A stretch of DNA of 64,000 bases, taken from NCBI RefSeq assembly GCF_023700755.1, contig NZ_JAMKOJ010000002.1:188329-252328 (forward strand). The letters are read 5' to 3'. Below, piece by piece: positions 8,576 through 18,152 of the stretch. The notes below the pieces were generated by a model. It ran no database searches. It was not told the DNA's origin and saw only the letters and a program-made list of their open reading frames with translations. This DNA is from Allorhizobium sonneratiae. GTDB lineage: Bacteria; Pseudomonadota; Alphaproteobacteria; Rhizobiales; Rhizobiaceae. The position numbers were made by a program, and so were the translations under genes. Numbering within the stretch: position 1 is the stretch's first letter; each line of letters begins with the position of its first letter.

Positions 8576-10492
8576 ATGCCGGAAATCTTGACGCTCATTC
8601 TGATCAATATGGCGATTGCAGTGTTGTCGGCAACCGTGCTTAGCTATCTCGATCAGGCATTGGCGCAGTCTTCACCGACCCTGCAGGGTGTGGGGATCGG
8701 GCTTGCTGGCGGCATGACCTCAATCATCGCGATGATGTTTCCGATTGCCATTGCCACCGGCGTCTATCTTGATCTGCGCACCTCCGCCATTGCCGTTTCC
8801 GGCATGTTGGGCGGGCCGATTGCGGCACTGGTCTCTGCTGCCGTTGCCATGTGGTGGCGCTGGCATCTTGGCGGCGGCGGCGTGGGCGCCGGCATTCTCA
8901 GCATTCTCATCGTCGCTGGTGTTGCCATCGCCGCAAGCTCGGGCGAAAGGCGGCCACTCGACAACATCAAACGCATGTCCCTTGTCAGTCTTGGCTCTGC
9001 GGTCTTGCCGAATGCGGCAATTTTCGTTCTGCCGCAGCAATTCTGGTCCTTTGCCTTTGACAATCTCTCCACAACGATCCCGCTGCTTTTTGCCGCAACC
9101 TTCCTGTCTTGCCTGCTGCTCAGGCGGGAAATGCGTCATCGCGCCTTGCAGGCAGCGGGACGACTTTATCGCATCGCTGCCGAGACCCTGCCGGAAAGCA
9201 TGAATATCAAGGACCGGCATGGCCACTATATTCTGGCCAACCCGACCACGGCCAAAACGCTGGGAGTGGCTGGACCACAGGCGGTGATTGGCAGACGGGA
9301 TGCCGATTTTATCGACCCGGTTCTTGCCGAGACCATCCGGCGTGAGGAACAGGCGGTCTTTGCCGGCGGCAAGCCGGTCTATAGCGAGCATCCCTTTTTG
9401 CGAAGCGATGGCAGCAAAGGCTGGTGTTCGACCCTGAAAAATCCGGTGCGGGATGAGAGAACCGGTGAAATTGTCGCCGTCGTCACCCATGATCGCGATA
9501 TCACCGCACAAAAACTTCTGGAGCGCCAGTTGGAGGAAAGCCGTCAGAAACTGGAGGATGTGCTGGCGAATATGGCCGATGGTCTGGCGCTCTATGACCG
9601 GCAAGGCAGGCTGGTCTATTGCAACGACCGCTATCGCGATCTTTTTCCGAAAACCGCAGATCTGCGGGTGCCGGGTGTGGCCTTTGCCGATCTTCTGACC
9701 GCCTCGCGCGTGCGCGGTGAAGAGATGATAACGCCAGACAGCTTGCTGAGCGCGGCTGCGCCGGTCTTTCCGCTGATGCCGGGCGCGCGTGAAATCCGCC
9801 TTGCCGACGGGCGCACGCTGGAGGCCAGAACCCGCAGTGCCAGCAATGGCGGCTCACTGATGGTGTTTTCCGACATCACGCTTGCCAAGCAGGCCGAGGA
9901 AATGCTGGTCAAGGCCAATCGCACACTGGCGGAGGCCGCCTCAACCGATGGATTGACCGGGCTTGCCAATCGCCGCGCCTTCGATGAACGGCTGGCACAG
10001 GAATGGTCGCGGGCACGGCGCAATATCAGTCCTCTCGGCCTGATCCTGGTCGATATCGATCACTTCAAACTGTTCAACGATCGTTATGGCCATCAGGGCG
10101 GAGATGATTGTCTGCGGCAGGTGGCGCAGACACTGAAAAACGCCGCCAAACGGGCGACCGATCTTGCGGCCCGCTATGGCGGCGAGGAAATGGCGTTGAT
10201 CCTGCCGGACACCGATCTTTTTGGGACCATGACCCTTGCCGAACGGTATCGAAGCGCGGTTCGCGCCCTGGCGATCCCGCACGAGGCCAGCAGCAAGACC
10301 ATCGTCACAGTCAGCATCGGCGCCGCCAGTCTCGTGCCTGACGCAGACCAGACGGTGGACATGCTGGTTGCTCTCGCCGACAAGGCGCTTTATGCGGCAA
10401 AGGCCGGTGGTCGTGATTGCACCCGCCCCGCCGAAACCGTTCTCGAGGAACGGTTTGCCGTCCCCCTGCCCCGGCAGGCTGGCCTGCAGTAA
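8576..10492 (+). CDS. Membrane PAS-PAS-GGDEF diguanylate cyclase
   Basis: A 638-residue signalling enzyme predicted to make cyclic di-GMP. Residues 1-190 form five to six membrane helices resembling the 5TMR-LYT sensor domain (NP-like helices with GGMTSIIAMMFPI). Two PAS domains follow (about 195-320 with YRIAAETLPESMNIKDRHGHYILAN, and 325-450 with ADGLALYDRQGRLVYCNDRY). The GGDEF domain begins near 455 (STDGLTGLANRRAFDERL). The active-site loop is GGEEM at 535-539, an accepted variant. An inhibitory-site RxxD (Arg526-Asp529) lies five residues before it, so product inhibition is expected. No EAL domain is present. The ligand of the membrane domain is unknown. Confidence 0.92.
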   Translation: MPEILTLILINMAIAVLSATVLSYLDQALAQSSPTLQGVGIGLAGGMTSIIAMMFPIAIATGVYLDLRTSAIAVSGMLGGPIAALVSAAVAMWWRWHLGGGGVGAGILSILIVAGVAIAASSGERRPLDNIKRMSLVSLGSAVLPNAAIFVLPQQFWSFAFDNLSTTIPLLFAATFLSCLLLRREMRHRALQAAGRLYRIAAETLPESMNIKDRHGHYILANPTTAKTLGVAGPQAVIGRRDADFIDPVLAETIRREEQAVFAGGKPVYSEHPFLRSDGSKGWCSTLKNPVRDERTGEIVAVVTHDRDITAQKLLERQLEESRQKLEDVLANMADGLALYDRQGRLVYCNDRYRDLFPKTADLRVPGVAFADLLTASRVRGEEMITPDSLLSAAAPVFPLMPGAREIRLADGRTLEARTRSASNGGSLMVFSDITLAKQAEEMLVKANRTLAEAASTDGLTGLANRRAFDERLAQEWSRARRNISPLGLILVDIDHFKLFNDRYGHQGGDDCLRQVAQTLKNAAKRATDLAARYGGEEMALILPDTDLFGTMTLAERYRSAVRALAIPHEASSKTIVTVSIGAASLVPDADQTVDMLVALADKALYAAKAGGRDCTRPAETVLEERFAVPLPRQAGLQ

Positions 10493-10530
10493 AGCCATCA
10501 TGCCATGCCAGAGAAGAGGGGCACGCTGGC

Positions 10531-11898
10531 TCAATTCTTGCCGTAATGCTGTTCTCCCACCGCGCTCATGTCGAGCTTGGGCCGCGCCAGCGCCATGAAC
10601 CGGTCTATCGGGCAGGCACCGTCCACAGACTCTGCCTCGCAGCCGGGCATGGGAATCACGGCCTGAAGCGGCGGCGAACGCTCGTCCAGCACGGCGGCAG
10701 AGCGGATCTGGTCCAGTGTTGGGGCGGTAAAGGTCATGCGGATGAAGGACTTGCCCTGCCCGTCATGCAGCCGTTCGAAGGCCAACGTGCCGGTCGGCGG
10801 GGTTTCATCGTCGAGATAGGGCGGAATATGCCAGTGAATGCCGAGAATTGCGCCGATCTCGGACTGCTGTGTGTCTGAGCCCATAAACAGCATCAGCCTG
10901 GCATCCGGAGGACCTGCCTTGTCAGCCTGGGGCTGCAAGGCCAGCAGCAACTGGTTGAGCAGGTTGGAGCCATCGCGGGCGGCAAGATAGGGAACGCGGT
11001 TGCCGAGATCATATTTGATCTGGCGCAGTTCGGACAGGCGGATGATATCGGCTGGGGTCGAAGCCTTGCCAAAGGCGACCTGGTCGGCAGGCAGGCCCTC
11101 GGCATATTGCAGCAGGAAGACCTGCACCACGGTTCCGGCCTCCTTCAGCGGACCGGTCACGCCGACCTCAGCCGGTTTTTCGCCTTTGGCCGCCTTGACC
11201 TTGATCGCCCATGGCTGGGTTTCAAGCGTGCAGTGTTCACCACTCTTGCCCGGAGCGGCGTCTTTTTTCTTGTCACAGACGCTGATGGCGCAGCAGTCGA
11301 GAATGCCGTCCAGTTCCTTCATCAGGCTGGCGGCACGGGCGCGGGGCTTTTCGAGACTGCCACCAGCGGCGGCCAGAATGGCGGCTTTGGCCCTGTCGGG
11401 ATCGACGGCGCCGAGGCTCGTCTCGGAGGGGGCATAGAGCGGATCGACCCCATTCGTCGTCGCCGTGTCGTTATGCCCGACCGTCAGGCCGCAGCCGGGA
11501 AACATGGTGGCAAGCACGACATTACCGGTATCGATGGTCCGCTTGACCGAACCATTGGCCCAGCCGAAAACACTTCCCGCAGCCGGGCAGCCGCTGGTCG
11601 GCAGCAGGCCGCGTTGTTGCAGCATGGCGAGATCGTAATGGGCAAGTTGTGCGGCGGCTTTTGCACCATGCGGCGTCAACTGGCCATCCGGCGTATTCCA
11701 GACCGGCCACGTCTTCGACGACAACCGCAAAAGCGCCTTGCTATTGGTCTGCGGGCGCACGCCATGACGCATCAGCATGACATATTTATCCAGCACCAGA
11801 CTGTCCGCCGCCTCGGCCGACGCCGCAAGGCCACTGGCAATCAGCGCTGCCGCCAGAAATCCGGCGCGAAGGAATTGGTGCCCAAGGAATTGGCGCAT
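10531..11898 (-). CDS. Secreted histidine acid phosphatase (phytase/glucose-1-phosphatase type)
   Basis: A 455-residue periplasmic enzyme of histidine phosphatase clade 2, related to AppA/Agp, which release phosphate from phytate or sugar phosphates. A signal peptide covers residues 1-30. The nucleophile motif is MRHGVRPQT with His45. The usual proton-donor motif HD is replaced by SD (Ser341-Asp342 in FMGSDTQQSEIGAILG): the catalytic Asp is kept but the preceding His is lost. Several Cys residues (SGCPAAG, DCCAISVCDK, PGCEAESVDGAC) suggest disulfides. The ATG at 11898 has GGAG eight bases upstream. It converges with the diguanylate cyclase gene. Activity is likely but the substrate is not assignable. 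Confidence 0.88.
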   Translation of the reverse strand: MRQFLGHQFLRAGFLAAALIASGLAASAEAADSLVLDKYVMLMRHGVRPQTNSKALLRLSSKTWPVWNTPDGQLTPHGAKAAAQLAHYDLAMLQQRGLLPTSGCPAAGSVFGWANGSVKRTIDTGNVVLATMFPGCGLTVGHNDTATTNGVDPLYAPSETSLGAVDPDRAKAAILAAAGGSLEKPRARAASLMKELDGILDCCAISVCDKKKDAAPGKSGEHCTLETQPWAIKVKAAKGEKPAEVGVTGPLKEAGTVVQVFLLQYAEGLPADQVAFGKASTPADIIRLSELRQIKYDLGNRVPYLAARDGSNLLNQLLLALQPQADKAGPPDARLMLFMGSDTQQSEIGAILGIHWHIPPYLDDETPPTGTLAFERLHDGQGKSFIRMTFTAPTLDQIRSAAVLDERSPPLQAVIPMPGCEAESVDGACPIDRFMALARPKLDMSAVGEQHYGKN

Positions 11899-11943
11899 AT
11901 CAGGTCTCCGTCATGGGAAGATGCAATAAAGTGCTGTCTATAC

Positions 11944-11995
11944 TAGAGCATGGTCCCGACAAAAGTGTGAAACAGTTTTCCCGGGACAATCCACT
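11944..11995. repeat. RIME-like repeat, truncated
   Basis: CTAGAGCATGGTCCC opens the element and the inner block AAAAGTGTGAAACAGTTTTC matches blocks near 13855, 55080 and 56850. It lies between the phosphatase start and the stop of the TIGR02186 gene. Confidence 0.7.
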
Positions 11996-12803
11996 AGTCC
12001 TTGCGAAACAGAAGGCTCGCGCCCCAGCCGGTGATCACGGCAAAGAGCACGGCAAGACAGCCATAGGCGATGGGCGTGTGGTGGGCAGCGTCGGTGATCG
12101 CCTGTTCAAGGCCGGTTTTCACCACGGTGAGTGCGAGTTGCCGCTCGCTGACAAGGCTGCCATTGCGGAAGAGATAGGCATGCACCACATGGCCGCCAGC
12201 GGGAATATTGGCGGGCAGCCGGAGGCTGGCCTGAAACAGATTGGCGCTGACGAAGCGCACGCCTTCCTTGTTCGTCTGGCTCTGATAGAGACCGTTTGCT
12301 CTTTGCTGGCGCAGGAAGGCGGCACGGAAGGCCCGGATATCAAGGGCGGTGTCGAAGGAATGGGTCGGGTTCAGCGGCAGATCGTCAATGCCGACGCCAA
12401 GGCGGGCGCGCTCTGCCGCACTGGTAATGTCGCCGATCGGCCGCGTACTGGCAATGGAATAGGAAAGCGGCACGCGTGCAAAGGTCAGAAGCTCCCGATT
12501 GATCCAGATGCCGAAGACGCGCGCCTTGCGCCGCACGGTAACATCCTTTTCCGGCCCTTCGAGGGTAACGGCGACATCATAGCCATGGGTGGACAATACA
12601 GCCGTATCGACATCATTGATCACGCCGAAAATCGTGAGGTCCGCGCCGCGAAAATCCGGCGTGATGGCGATTTCGCGGGTGGAAATGCCGATTTCCAGCT
12701 TTTCCGGCACAGGTGTGGGTGCTTTTTGCTGTGCCTGCTGGGCATAAGCAATGCCGATGCCCATAAGCCAGACAAGACAGAACCCGGCGAGACGGTGCAT
12801 CAT
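11994..12803 (-). CDS. TIGR02186 family protein, partner of TauE/SafE exporter
   Basis: A 269-residue membrane-anchored protein: signal sequence at residues 1-21, a periplasmic beta-rich body and a single C-terminal transmembrane helix (YGCLAVLFAVITGWGASLLF) ending in basic residues. It belongs to the conserved family TIGR02186, typically found next to TauE/SafE permeases. Landmarks are LEIGISTREIAITPDFRGADL, VTLEGPE and RRKARVFGIWIN. Its ATG at 12803 overlaps the stop of the permease gene by four bases (ATGA). The pair probably exports a sulfur-containing anion or similar compound. The longer in-frame ORF upstream lies inside the permease gene and is not coding. Confidence 0.83.
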   Translation of the reverse strand: MMHRLAGFCLVWLMGIGIAYAQQAQQKAPTPVPEKLEIGISTREIAITPDFRGADLTIFGVINDVDTAVLSTHGYDVAVTLEGPEKDVTVRRKARVFGIWINRELLTFARVPLSYSIASTRPIGDITSAAERARLGVGIDDLPLNPTHSFDTALDIRAFRAAFLRQQRANGLYQSQTNKEGVRFVSANLFQASLRLPANIPAGGHVVHAYLFRNGSLVSERQLALTVVKTGLEQAITDAAHHTPIAYGCLAVLFAVITGWGASLLFRKD

Positions 12804-13720
12804 CCTCCCGCCCCCGCAACAACAATCGAAAAGGGATCGGCAGGTGTGTTGACAAGATCGATGAAGAGCCGGATGCCGACGGCCAGGATCAACAGCCCGA
12901 GCAGCGCGCGCAATTGCTCGCCGCGCAGCTTCTGTCCGACTCGCACGCCATATTGCGCCCCGATCACACCCGCCACCATCAGCAGCGACGCGAGCACCAC
13001 ATCGACGGAATAGTTGGCGCCTGCCTGGGCAATGGTGGTGAAGGCGCTGACGAAGATAATCTGGAAGAGCGACGTACCGACCACGACATTGGTCGGAATG
13101 CGCAGGATATAGATCATCGCCGGCACCAGAATGAAGCCGCCGCCAATGCCGAGCGGCGTCAACAACCCGATGGTAAAGCCGAGTGCCAGAAGCGGAATGA
13201 CGCTGAGATAGATTTTCGATTTGCGAAACCGCATCTTCAGCGGCAGCCGCTGCACCCAGCCATGGCTGCCCGCCCGCCGTGGCGGTGACGCCGCCTGCCT
13301 TGCGCGCATCAGTGCCCGCACGCTTTCCCATAGCATCAGCGAACCGATGGAGCCGAGCAGCACCACATACAGCAGCGAGATGATCAGATCGATCTGGCCG
13401 AGTTTCTTCAACAGCACGAAGAGATACATGCCGAGCGAGGCACCGCAAAGGCCACCCGCCAGCAGCACCGAGCCGAGCTTGACATCAAGCGAACCACGAC
13501 GGAAATGGCTGATCGCGCCAGACACCGAGGAGGCCACAACCTGATTGGCCCCGGTGGCGACGGCGACAATCGGCGGGATATTGTAAAAGATCAAAAGTGG
13601 CGTGATCAGAAAGCCGCCACCAACACCGAACATGCCCGAAAGAAAACCGACCGCCGCCCCCATGCCGAGAATGATGAAGACATTGACCGAAAGCTCGGCA
13701 ATCGGAAGATACAGTGTCAC
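12800..13720 (-). CDS. TauE/SafE family sulfite/sulfoacetate-type exporter
   Basis: A 306-residue inner-membrane permease with about eight helices of the TauE/SafE (DUF81) family, whose members export sulfite, sulfoacetate or related anions. The two repeated halves each carry a Gly-rich helix (SGMFGVGGGFLITPLL and TPLGIGGGFILVPAMIYIL). The start is a GTG at 13720 with only a weak upstream GGGGTGG. The frame is coupled to the TIGR02186 gene by a four-base overlap. Substrate not determined. Confidence 0.87.
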   Translation of the reverse strand: MTLYLPIAELSVNVFIILGMGAAVGFLSGMFGVGGGFLITPLLIFYNIPPIVAVATGANQVVASSVSGAISHFRRGSLDVKLGSVLLAGGLCGASLGMYLFVLLKKLGQIDLIISLLYVVLLGSIGSLMLWESVRALMRARQAASPPRRAGSHGWVQRLPLKMRFRKSKIYLSVIPLLALGFTIGLLTPLGIGGGFILVPAMIYILRIPTNVVVGTSLFQIIFVSAFTTIAQAGANYSVDVVLASLLMVAGVIGAQYGVRVGQKLRGEQLRALLGLLILAVGIRLFIDLVNTPADPFSIVVAGAGG

Positions 13721-13779
13721 GCGCCACCCCAGCGAAGGTCATTCAGGCATTGACCGGCCGGTCTCACCCGATCCTGTTC

Positions 13780-13909
13780 CTGCATAGTTTTCTTCTTAAA
13801 TCGGTTAGGGTTTAAGGAGAAAATTATGCAGAAAATTTAGAGCATTGTTCCGAGAAAAGTGCATAGCGGTTTTCCGTCCGGAAATGCGTAAAAACAAAAG
13901 GTTAGAGCA
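13780..13909. repeat. Two adjoining intergenic repeat modules
   Basis: First module: CTGCATAG..TTCTTCTTAAA facing TTTAAGGAGAAAATTATGCAG (13780-13831), the same family as at 8321 and 52187. Second module: a RIME-like unit TAGAGCATTGTTCCGAGAAA through GGTTAGAGCAC (13839-13909), closely matching one at about 55068-55125. Confidence 0.8.
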
Positions 13910-13912
13910 CTT

Positions 13913-13934
13913 CGGGTGAACCAGTGTTCACCCG
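13913..13934 (-). terminator. Hairpin downstream of podJ
   Basis: A perfect nine-base stem CGGGTGAAC/GTTCACCCG with loop CAGT, extendable by several pairs. It lies about 70 bases past the podJ stop. There is no strong T-run, so a simple Rho-independent terminator is likely but not proved. Confidence 0.5.
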
Positions 13935-14006
13935 AGGTATTCTATACACCGGAAGCTTATGACGTTTTTTTGAATTATGCGAGCCATTTGGCCGAAAAGC
14001 CGCGTC

Positions 14007-17000
14007 TCAGCGGTTTTTCGCCAAAAGCGCCTTGACCAGTTCGTTGGAGACCTTGCCGTCCGGCGTCAGGCCGACGCTCTTTTGAAAGTCCTTGATTGCC
14101 GCAACGGTGCGGGGGCCGAGCTTGCCATCCGGCTCGCCTGTCGGAAAACCGTTCCGGTTCAAGATCGCCTGAATGTTGCGGATGGCCTTTTCCATGTCGA
14201 CGCTGCCGGTCTTGATGCCCTGACCCTGCCAGGCATCCGGCACATTGACCGTATTGGCGTCGGGGTCGAGCGGCAGCGCCTTCCACGTATCCACCATGGA
14301 TTTCGCCTGCTGCAGCTCTTCCGGCTTCAGTGTGCGGCCCACCTCGTCGCGCTTGTCGGCGGCATCCTTGTCGCCACCCTTGTCGGCATTCTTCCGAGCC
14401 GCGAGTGCGAACCATTTATATGAGGCTTCGAGGTCCTGCTTCACGCCGGTGCCGCGGGCATAAAGAACGGCGAGATTATACTGGCTGTCATATATGCCGA
14501 GATTGGCCGCACGGGTGAACCATTCTGCCGCCTTGGCCATGTCCGGCTGTCCGGCCTCGCCAGAGGCGTAGAGCACGGCGAGATTGTGCATGGCGCTGGC
14601 ATTTCCGGCGTCGGCGGCCTGCTGGTAAAGGCTTTTGGCCCGCGCGATGTCGCGAGGAACCCCGGTGCCTTTCTCATAAAGACCGGCCAGCCGGTATTTG
14701 GCCGGCACCAGCCCCTTGTCGGCGGCGCGCTGATACCAGATTGCGGCTTGGGCGAAATCGCTCGGCACGCCGCGCCCGTCGATATAGCGATTGGCAACCT
14801 CATACATGGCAGCCGGGTCGCCATGATGTGCAGCATCGGCCAGAGAGGCAGGCGTGATGGCGGCAGGAACATCGTAGGCAACCGTTGCCGCTGCCGGCTG
14901 GATGGCTGGAAGCTCATGGCTTTCCACCGGCTGGGTCGGAACCTGCGCTTGAGCGGGTGCAAGATTGGCTGCACGGCTTGCTCCATCAAGCGGCTGGCCG
15001 GTGAGTGCCGCACTCGGTCTGGGCTGGCCCGGTGTTGCTGAAACGGGTTGTTGCAGGCTTGGCGCCGTCTGGACACCCGGTGCCGGGGGCTTCGACACGG
15101 CCTCAACGGCGGCTGGGACCTTGCCGGTCTCGGCGCTTTGCTGCGCAGGTTTTGCCGTATCGACCTTCGCCTCCGCAGGTTTTGCTTTGGCTGGCATGTC
15201 GATTGCGGCGGCAGGCGGCTGAGCCGGTCCTGCGGTCAGCGCCTTGACCAGCGGCAAAGCCAAAGCGGCCAGAAGCAGCGCACCGACAGCCAGCAGGATC
15301 GGGCGGCGATAACGCTGAAAGGCCGATCCGACCCTGACTTCGCTGGCCAGCGGCATGCGTATGGTCTTGCCGCTGCGCTCGGTTTCCTGAGCGGCGGCCT
15401 GGGCGGCGCGGCGGGCGGCGGCAATGATATCCATCCGCTCTTCACCAGAGGCTGACGGGGCACTGCTCTTGCCACCTTCAATTTTCTTGCTGCCTTCGCC
15501 CTGTCTACCGTCGTTCTGGCCACCTTCACTCTGCTTGCGGGCACGCACCGTTTCCAGAATTTTGCGGACATCCGGTTTACCGGAGCCTGGCTCCAGCAGT
15601 TGGTTGGCCTCTTCCGGCGGCAGAATGTCAGCGGGATCGATCGATGGTGACGGATCAATCATCGGACGCTGTTTGTGAACGGCAGGGCTTTCAACGTTGG
15701 CCGTATTGCCTTTCAGCTTGCGCGCCAGACCAGCCAGCAGGCTCGGCTTGATATCCGGCACGGCCATGCCCGGCTTGAGCGTCTCCGGCGTGATGTCTGC
15801 CGTGGCGTCAGACACGGCAGGAGCTTCTGACAAAAGATCAGGCGTTTCCTGAAAGGCAGCCTCGATTTCCCGATGCGCGGCCTGAACCGGAGACGAGGAC
15901 GCGCCTGCCTCGGGGCTCATGCGCGTGCGGGCCGGCTGAGCGGCTGTCTGGGCGCCTGTTTGAACTGTTGCCTGGGCGGCAGCACGCTTGTCCATCTGGT
16001 CCAGTTTTTCCGCGATCTGCACCAGAGTCTGGTGCAGAGCTTCGAAGGTGCGGTGGCTGCGCTCCTCACTGCCGCGGCTGATCTCTTCCAGATGGGTGAG
16101 ATGGCCGGCGAGTGTCGCCAGCATATCGGCGGTTTCCGACGTATCGTGGCCGGATCTCGTTGCCGCCGTCTGGCGGCTGAAATTTTCCATCACCGTTTCG
16201 GCAGCATGCCGGGCAGCCTCGACGATATAGTCGTCGCTGGTGGCGACATAATCCTCAAGTGCGGCCATGCGGCCTTCCAGCCGACCCGCGTGCGCCCCTT
16301 CGCCAAGCGGCGTCGCACTGATCAGGGCGGAAAGATGGGCAATCTGCTGTTCCAGCCCGGCAAGGGCTACGGCATCAGCCTGCGGCAGGGCGGCGGCTTC
16401 ATCCAGACGCGCGGCAATGGCGTGCAGCCGCTCATCCATGCGCGACAAAAGCCCGTCATCGATGCTCACAGGTACTGGAATGTCAATCTCGTCGATGCGC
16501 CGTCCAATCACGGAGATTTCTCGGGCAAGACGGTCGCCGAGACTGTCATGGTCGAGCGCATCGATCTTGCGCGACATATCGGACAGAACGCCGGTCAGTT
16601 CCGGTTGCAGACTGTTGGAGCGGCTTCGCTCCATCAGGGCAGAGAGCTCGTTCAGCCGCTCTTCCAAATTGTAAGCCGCCTGCTGGCTAGCCAGATCCTC
16701 GACCCGCTCCGACAGGGTCGCCATGCGCGCAGCAAGCTCACTCTCCCAGCCGCGATCGGCGGTCTGTTCGGAAATCAACTCCAGATGATGGGCAATCACC
16801 GCCATCCGCTCGTCAAGCCGCTCCAAAAGTGCCGGATCGGTTGCGGACTGATGGCCGTGGCGGCTTGAGGCGGCGATGGTCAAAGCCATCTCTTCCAGCC
16901 GCCGGTCAAGCGCTGCGAAATGATCGAGCACGGCCTGGCTGTTCGGCTCCAGATGCTGGCCGATATGTTCGAGCGCATGGGCAATGGCGATCAGCTTGTC

Positions 17001-17810
17001 TTCCAAAAGCCGCACGGACCGGGCATCGCCAATTGTCGCAAGCTTGCCGTTGATCTCGTCCAGCCGATAGGCGAGCTGCAGCAATTCCTGCTGAATGCGT
17101 TCCGGCGCTATGCTGTCGAACCGGGTCTCCAGCGCAAAAACGCGCTCATCCGTTTCGCTCTGGGCTTCCGGGCGGTTTGCCAAGGCATCGATCATGCCGC
17201 CCAGACGATCGATATCCTCTCGCAAGGCCTGGGTTTCCGGCACAGACTGACCGGCATTTTCCCGGTAAAGCCGCGCCATTGTGTCGCAAAGCCGATCGAA
17301 ATCGGCTCTGAGGCTTTCTACACTGCCACTATCGGCTTTCAGGGCGTGAATATCGGCCTTCAGCGCCTTGGTTTCCTGAGAAAGAGTGGCTTTCAGATCG
17401 TCCCGCAAACTGTCAAGCGCGCGGTACAGATCGGCAAGCTGGCGCTCATCCGGCGCCGCAGAGGCCGCGTCTTGCGCAGCTGCAATGGAGGATGCTGCAG
17501 AGCCGGTCGAAAAGGCAAGTGCCGCGCCAGGCGCTTCACGCCTTGACTGCTCATTCCCCTCGGCAAAACGCGGGCGGGCGGCCTCAAGCGCTTTCTGACG
17601 TTCACGGATTTCGCTCAAAAGGTCGCGCGGTGCCGGGACAACCGGCTCCGGTGTCGGCGAGGATATGGCAGGCTCGACGGCACGTCCATTGTCTTTGGCG
17701 GTCTTCATCAGCCCTTCAATGCGCGCCTCAAGTCCCTCGATCGTACGGCTTAAAGCCTCGATCGACGAGAGTCCCGTATTTCGGGGTAAGGGAGACCGCT
17801 GTCCGTTCAT
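14007..17810 (-). CDS. podJ: PodJ-like polar localisation protein
   Basis: A 1267-residue single-pass membrane protein with the architecture of the cell-pole organiser PodJ. Residues 1-650 are charged and largely coiled coil, opening with SSIEALSRTIEGLEARIEGLM. A Pro/Ala/Gln-rich linker follows, then one transmembrane helix at about 834-855 (RRPILLAVGALLLAALALPL). A periplasmic Pro/Ala-rich stretch leads to four Sel1/TPR repeats (about 985-1135, for example AAMYEVANRYIDGRGVPSDF). A C-terminal peptidoglycan-binding domain occupies about 1200-1265 (IQAILNRNGFPTGEPDGKLG). In Caulobacter and Agrobacterium PodJ marks the new pole and organises cell-cycle and polarity factors. Its position divergent from the fad operon agrees with what I recall of other Rhizobiaceae. 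Confidence 0.85.
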   Translation of the reverse strand: MNGQRSPLPRNTGLSSIEALSRTIEGLEARIEGLMKTAKDNGRAVEPAISSPTPEPVVPAPRDLLSEIRERQKALEAARPRFAEGNEQSRREAPGAALAFSTGSAASSIAAAQDAASAAPDERQLADLYRALDSLRDDLKATLSQETKALKADIHALKADSGSVESLRADFDRLCDTMARLYRENAGQSVPETQALREDIDRLGGMIDALANRPEAQSETDERVFALETRFDSIAPERIQQELLQLAYRLDEINGKLATIGDARSVRLLEDKLIAIAHALEHIGQHLEPNSQAVLDHFAALDRRLEEMALTIAASSRHGHQSATDPALLERLDERMAVIAHHLELISEQTADRGWESELAARMATLSERVEDLASQQAAYNLEERLNELSALMERSRSNSLQPELTGVLSDMSRKIDALDHDSLGDRLAREISVIGRRIDEIDIPVPVSIDDGLLSRMDERLHAIAARLDEAAALPQADAVALAGLEQQIAHLSALISATPLGEGAHAGRLEGRMAALEDYVATSDDYIVEAARHAAETVMENFSRQTAATRSGHDTSETADMLATLAGHLTHLEEISRGSEERSHRTFEALHQTLVQIAEKLDQMDKRAAAQATVQTGAQTAAQPARTRMSPEAGASSSPVQAAHREIEAAFQETPDLLSEAPAVSDATADITPETLKPGMAVPDIKPSLLAGLARKLKGNTANVESPAVHKQRPMIDPSPSIDPADILPPEEANQLLEPGSGKPDVRKILETVRARKQSEGGQNDGRQGEGSKKIEGGKSSAPSASGEERMDIIAAARRAAQAAAQETERSGKTIRMPLASEVRVGSAFQRYRRPILLAVGALLLAALALPLVKALTAGPAQPPAAAIDMPAKAKPAEAKVDTAKPAQQSAETGKVPAAVEAVSKPPAPGVQTAPSLQQPVSATPGQPRPSAALTGQPLDGASRAANLAPAQAQVPTQPVESHELPAIQPAAATVAYDVPAAITPASLADAAHHGDPAAMYEVANRYIDGRGVPSDFAQAAIWYQRAADKGLVPAKYRLAGLYEKGTGVPRDIARAKSLYQQAADAGNASAMHNLAVLYASGEAGQPDMAKAAEWFTRAANLGIYDSQYNLAVLYARGTGVKQDLEASYKWFALAARKNADKGGDKDAADKRDEVGRTLKPEELQQAKSMVDTWKALPLDPDANTVNVPDAWQGQGIKTGSVDMEKAIRNIQAILNRNGFPTGEPDGKLGPRTVAAIKDFQKSVGLTPDGKVSNELVKALLAKNR

Positions 17811-18152
17811 GATGCAAGCCTGCTTCGTGGTTGAGGACAGTGACGATCTTGCAATGATACCGGATCAATTGAGGTGTCATGCAAGCGAACGCACTGAACA
17901 AATCATTCCGTTGGAGAATCGCCAAACGTGGTAAACAAGCCGTTAACACTATAAGGAATTTTTTAACCTTTTCGGGGAAATGGCGCAGTGGCGCCAACTT
18001 ATGCAACCGCAAAGGGTGGTTCAGTCTGGCCTGATGAGCGAAACAGCCGGTGCGTTCACATTTTTGCATATTGACGTTTACGCGCACGTCAATATTTTAT
18101 AGCGTGAAACTGGCCGGGGAGGCTCACGGCCTGAAGCTTGGAGGAAGACGCC
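17811..18152. promoter_or_regulatory. Divergent promoter region of podJ and the fad operon
   Basis: This 342-base gap is AT-rich around 17930-17970 and contains a palindromic operator at 18068-18095 close to the fad operon. No gene is seen in it. TTAA boxes occur at 17942 and 17963 but not at the spacing of a CtrA site. Confidence 0.55.
18068..18095 (+). promoter_or_regulatory. Inverted-repeat operator overlapping the fad operon promoter
   Basis: ATATTGACGT and ACGTCAATAT form a perfect ten-base inverted repeat with an eight-base centre. The left arm contains a -35-like TTGACG and TATTTT lies 16 bases further on, so the site would lie across the promoter. Fatty-acid and branched-chain acyl-CoA genes in proteobacteria are often controlled by MerR-type (LiuR-like) or TetR-type regulators at such TTGACGT-type palindromes. 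The regulator gene is not in this window. Confidence 0.7.

Noticed and set aside
11994..13448. Very long minus-strand frame of 484 codons
   Set aside because: Its first half is a shadow of the TauE/SafE gene; only the part from 12803 has the TIGR02186 sequence and a signal peptide.
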